The notes under the pieces are model-generated. The model worked only from the letters and a program-made list of their open reading frames with translations, was not told the DNA's origin and did not search any database. From assembly GCF_031760065.1 (NCBI RefSeq), contig NZ_CP134500.1, positions 6,882,001 through 6,946,000 on the forward strand: DNA of 64,000 nt, read 5' to 3'. Each line of letters starts with the position of its first letter. Position 1 is the stretch's first letter. Source of the DNA: Streptomyces durocortorensis (lineage in GTDB: Bacteria; Actinomycetota; Actinomycetes; Streptomycetales; Streptomycetaceae). Both the position numbers and the translations under genes were made by a program. Shown here piece after piece: positions 61,730 through 64,000 of this stretch.

Positions 61730-62439
61730 TCGAGCGGCTGTTGCCCTCCGACGTCTCCTGCGCCGCCACCCGCGCGGAGACCGTCCCGGACGGAACCCTC
61801 TTCCCCGAGGAGGAGGCGCTGGTCGTCAAGGGCGTCGCCAAGCGCAGGAACGACTTCGCGACGGCGCGTGCCTGCGCCCGCCGCGCCATGGCCGGGCTCG
61901 GCCTGCCCCCGGCCCCCGTGCTCCACGGCCACCGGGGGAGGCCACTGTGGCCCGAGGGCATCGTCGGAAGCCTCACCCACTGCGGCGGCTACCGAGCGGC
62001 CGCGCTGGCGCGGGCAACGGACGTGCTGTCGCTGGGCATCGACGCGGAGCCGCACGCCCCGCTCCCCGTCGACGTACGGGAGTTGGTGGCCCTGCCCGCC
62101 GAACGCGAGCGGATCGGCCCTCCCGCACCGGAAGGCACGGACGCCATCCACTGGGACCGCGTTCTGTTCAGCGCCAAGGAGAGCGTCTTCAAGGTCTGGT
62201 ATCCGGTCACCCGACTCGAACTCGACTTCACGGAAGCCGATCTGGTGTTTCGTCAGGCAGAGGGAGGGGTGGACGGCGGCACGAAGGACGGGGTGGCCGA
62301 GGGCTCCTTCGCCGCCCGGTTGCTGCGGACCGACCCGGCCCTGCCGACGGTGCTGGAGGGGCGCTGGCGCATCGAGGAGGGCATCGCCGTCACGGCGGTG
62401 CTGGTGCGGCCCGACTGGGCGGAGAACGACGGCCGATGA
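61726..62439 (+). CDS. 4'-phosphopantetheinyl transferase (Sfp/EntD type)
   Basis: 237 residues. Motifs: GSLTHCGGYRAAALA, LGIDAEPHAPLP, and FSAKESVFKVWYPV (the WxxKES/KxW magnesium and CoA site). It activates carrier proteins of PKS, NRPS or fatty acid synthesis. GTG at 61726 follows GGAGG and is coupled to the metallophosphoesterase gene. It resembles Svp/SCO6673-type enzymes, which also neighbour a metallophosphoesterase. No natural-product cluster is within the window, so it probably serves carriers encoded elsewhere. Confidence 0.9.
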   Translation: MIERLLPSDVSCAATRAETVPDGTLFPEEEALVVKGVAKRRNDFATARACARRAMAGLGLPPAPVLHGHRGRPLWPEGIVGSLTHCGGYRAAALARATDVLSLGIDAEPHAPLPVDVRELVALPAERERIGPPAPEGTDAIHWDRVLFSAKESVFKVWYPVTRLELDFTEADLVFRQAEGGVDGGTKDGVAEGSFAARLLRTDPALPTVLEGRWRIEEGIAVTAVLVRPDWAENDGR

Positions 62440-62442
62440 CGG

Positions 62443-63051
62443 TCAGTCAACGAACGGGCCGGGGGTGGCGGAGGTAAGGGGGCGCCCCAGCCGTACGTTC
62501 CAGCGGCCCGACCGCCCGGCGAGTTCGGTCAGCGAGAGCGGGGCGACGTCCAGTCGCCAGAACGCCTCCAGGGGCAGCCGCAGACCGTGGACGACCGCCG
62601 CCCGGACCACCGAGGGCTCGACGACCGCGAGGACGCCCCCGCCGCTCCCGCCGCCCGGACCCTGGAGGGTGTCCAGGTACCCCCCGGTCCGCCCCACCAG
62701 GTCCCGCAGCGATTCGCCTCCGTGCGGGGCCGCCGAAGGGTCGCTGAGCCAGGCCGCCACCTCCGCCGGTTCGGCCGCTCCCACCTCGTCGAGCCGACGG
62801 CCGGTCCAGCGCCCCAGGTCCCAGCCCGCCAGGGCCGGTTCGGTCACGACGGCCGCCAGCCCGAGCGCGGCGGCGGTCCCGAGGCACCGCGTGGACGGGC
62901 CGCTCAGGTGGGTCCCGGCCTCCGGCACCGCACCGGCCGCCGCCTCCGCGAGCTCCCGCCCGGACCGGTCCAGCGGGGCGTCGCCGTCGAAGCGGGCCTC
63001 CCTCAGGGCCGCGTTCATCGCCGGTGAGGCCAACATCACCCGTATCGTCAT
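62443..63051 (-). CDS. Degenerate histidine phosphatase family protein
   Basis: 202 residues with the overall phosphoglycerate mutase-like layout: an N-terminal strand, then ERARFDGDAPLDRSG-like (REARFDGDAPLDRSGRELA), HLSGPSTRCLGTAAALG, HGGESLRDLVGRTGGYL and VVEPSVVRAAVVHGL. The RHG that should carry the catalytic His is replaced by LASPA, and the second conserved His site reads EPSVVRA. It is therefore probably inactive as a phosphatase and may be regulatory. ATG at 63051. It is divergent from cbtB across the cobalamin riboswitch gap. Confidence 0.8.
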   Translation of the reverse strand: MTIRVMLASPAMNAALREARFDGDAPLDRSGRELAEAAAGAVPEAGTHLSGPSTRCLGTAAALGLAAVVTEPALAGWDLGRWTGRRLDEVGAAEPAEVAAWLSDPSAAPHGGESLRDLVGRTGGYLDTLQGPGGGSGGGVLAVVEPSVVRAAVVHGLRLPLEAFWRLDVAPLSLTELAGRSGRWNVRLGRPLTSATPGPFVD

Positions 63052-63136
63052 GCCCCTGTCCTCACTCCTTCAACACGGGCCCCAGGGCCCTGTTCCGCCA
63101 AGGTATCCGCGCTCCGCGGCCCCGCAGATTGCACCA

Positions 63137-63300
63137 TGGCGGTGCCTGCGTACAGGCGGTATGGTCTCGTCGACCATGACGACGGTGTGACGGAAGTCCG
63201 GTGAGAATCCGGCACGGTCGCGCCACTGTGTACCCGCACTCCTGCGGGAAGTCAGACCCAGCACCTTCGTCCGGGGCACCACTACAGGGACGCGTGTTCC
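63137..63300 (+). ncRNA. Cobalamin riboswitch ahead of cbtB
   Basis: The conserved core is present: GGAAGTCCGGTGAGAATCCG at 63192-63211, then GGCACGGTCGCGCCACTGTG with the B12-box GCCACTG at 63222-63228, and a downstream GGGAAGTCAGACCC element. Ends are approximate. It lies directly before the AGGAGG site of cbtB and should repress cbtBA when adenosylcobalamin is plentiful. Confidence 0.93.
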
Positions 63301-63316
63301 CACAGGAGGTTCTGCC

Positions 63317-63532
63317 ATGGCACAGTCCGCCGCTCCCGCCGCGGGGGCATCGGCGATCACCCCGATCTCGGCGAAGGCCATAGCCCCATGGGCGGTCTTC
63401 TTCGGCATCCTCATGCTCGTCCTGCTCTACTTCGTCGGCGCCGAACAGGGCGCCACCGCGCTCATCTCGGGCCAGGGCGTCCACGAGTGGGTCCACGACG
63501 GCCGTCACCTGCTCGGTTTCCCCTGCCACTGA
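63317..63532 (+). CDS. cbtB: Cobalt transporter subunit CbtB
   Basis: 71 residues. One membrane segment (WAVFFGILMLVLLYFVGAE) is followed by a short histidine-rich end: GVHEWVHDGRHLLGFPCH, with four His and a Cys suited to binding Co2+. This is the CbtB family. ATG at 63317 has CAGGAGG seven bases upstream, just after the riboswitch. The stop codon starts a five-copy 9-bp repeat. CbtA follows. Confidence 0.92.
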   Translation: MAQSAAPAAGASAITPISAKAIAPWAVFFGILMLVLLYFVGAEQGATALISGQGVHEWVHDGRHLLGFPCH

Positions 63533-63574
63533 GGCACCTGAGGCACCTGAGGCACCTGAGGCACCTGAGGCACC
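63530..63574. repeat. Five tandem copies of a 9-bp unit
   Basis: TGAGGCACC is repeated exactly five times, beginning at the cbtB stop. Because nine is a multiple of three, each copy places a TGA in frame. It sits 54 bp before the cbtA start, suggesting slippage-driven variation in spacing. Confidence 0.9.
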
Positions 63575-63627
63575 CAGGAATTCAGCGGACACGGGAAGCA
63601 AGAGAACCGAGAAATCAGGGATACATC

Positions 63628-64000
63628 GTGAACTCCATATCTGTCAGGGCTCTGCTCGTGCGCGGCATGCTCGCGGGCCTGATCGCGGGCGCACTCGCGC
63701 TCGCCGTCGCCTACTTCCTCGGTGAGTCCCAGGTGGACGCCGCCATCGCCCTCGAAGAGGCCCACAGCCACGCCGGCCACGGCGGGGGCGAGGAGGAGGA
63801 GTTGGTCAGCCGCACCATGCAGGCCACCGGCGGACTCGCCACGGCCCTGCTGGTCTTCGGCGTCGCGGCGGGCGGGATCGCCGCCGTCGTGGTCTCGTAC
63901 GCGCTGGGCCGTATCGGCAACTTCGGCCCGCGGGCCACGGCCGCACTGATCGCCGGAGCGGCCCTGCTCACCGTCTACATCGTGCCGTTCCTGAAGTACC
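63628..64000 (+). CDS. cbtA: Cobalt transporter subunit CbtA, 5' part
   Basis: 124 visible residues; the gene runs past the window. Membrane segments are LLVRGMLAGLIAGALALAVA, TALLVFGVAAGGIAAVVVSY and a further one at the end. Between them is a histidine/glutamate stretch, EEAHSHAGHGGGEEEE, expected to bind cobalt. GTG at 63628 follows AGGGATACATC. With cbtB it forms a probable Co2+ uptake system under B12 control. Confidence 0.9.
   Translation, partial: MNSISVRALLVRGMLAGLIAGALALAVAYFLGESQVDAAIALEEAHSHAGHGGGEEEELVSRTMQATGGLATALLVFGVAAGGIAAVVVSYALGRIGNFGPRATAALIAGAALLTVYIVPFLKY

Noticed and set aside
63530..63574. Short array resembling a CRISPR
   Set aside because: Units are 9 bp with no spacers; a simple tandem repeat.
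63505..63780. Minus-strand ORF with a VPQ repeat
   Set aside because: Produced solely by the 9-bp tandem repeat read backwards, across cbtB and cbtA.

Overview
The window is chromosomal DNA of a Streptomyces or a close relative. The base composition is very GC-rich, codon third positions are almost all G or C, GTG starts are frequent, and ATGA or GTGA start/stop overlaps are common. The content is typical of the genus: ECF and SigB/F-type sigma factors, RsbW-like ATPases, ergothioneine genes, a class F sortase and an SCO0930-type lipoprotein. From memory, much of the gene order (a WS/DGAT remnant, an SCO0930-type lipoprotein with a GGDEF/EAL protein, sdhCAB, olsBA, egtABCD, thioredoxin) resembles the SCO0958 to SCO0884 stretch of S. 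coelicolor. That comparison was not computed. No phage, insertion sequence, CRISPR array, rRNA or tRNA was seen.

Left part (1-13.3 kb). A RidA fragment is followed by a SigB/F-type sigma factor with a downstream RsbW-like ATPase. Next come an atypical short-chain dehydrogenase with a four-cysteine knuckle, a 58-residue orphan peptide behind a structured leader, a lipase maturation factor homologue, and a DUF1990/YndJ pair under twin TTGAAC operators. A DUF6777 lipoprotein and a PAS-GAF-PP2C-HATPase regulator follow, then a wax ester synthase/DGAT gene broken by an internal deletion, an Fpg/Nei-like glycosylase and an orphan zinc anti-sigma factor.

Middle (13.3-38.5 kb). A LytTR regulator, a small membrane protein, a sodium:solute symporter and a LytS-type kinase form a tightly coupled operon. 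They are followed by an ECF sigma factor, a CapA-like lipoprotein, a universal stress protein and a polysaccharide deacetylase. A class F sortase lies beside two cell-surface proteins that lack LPXTG. After these come a DUF4239 protein and a poly-proline protein with 27 consecutive prolines. The lipoprotein/methyltransferase/GGDEF-EAL block precedes a LysR regulator divergent from the succinate dehydrogenase operon, then a UvrA paralogue, an LLM-type oxidoreductase, a HAD phosphatase and a dodecin.

Right part (38.5-64 kb). An orphan sugar-binding lipoprotein sits behind a DasR-like site. The ornithine-lipid pair olsBA converges on, and overlaps, egtDCBA. Next are a PemK/MazF-like protein, a LacI regulator, thioredoxin, a flavin disulfide reductase and an AGCS amino-acid symporter. 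A gene-poor kilobase separates these from ddaH and an amidohydrolase that share an iron-box-like site. The end holds an MraY-like membrane protein, a family 2 glycosyltransferase, a membrane PI-PLC-X protein, a metallophosphoesterase-phosphopantetheinyl transferase pair, and a cobalamin-riboswitch-controlled cbtB-cbtA operon divergent from a degenerate histidine phosphatase.

Themes are envelope maintenance (sortase, deacetylase, CapA, ornithine lipids, glycosyltransferases), redox and thiol protection (egt, trx, flavin reductases), partner-switch and c-di-GMP signalling, and metal or cofactor uptake. The most unusual items are the leader-plus-peptide locus at 3.7-4.1 kb, the broken DGAT gene, the sortase island, and several families that have lost catalytic residues.
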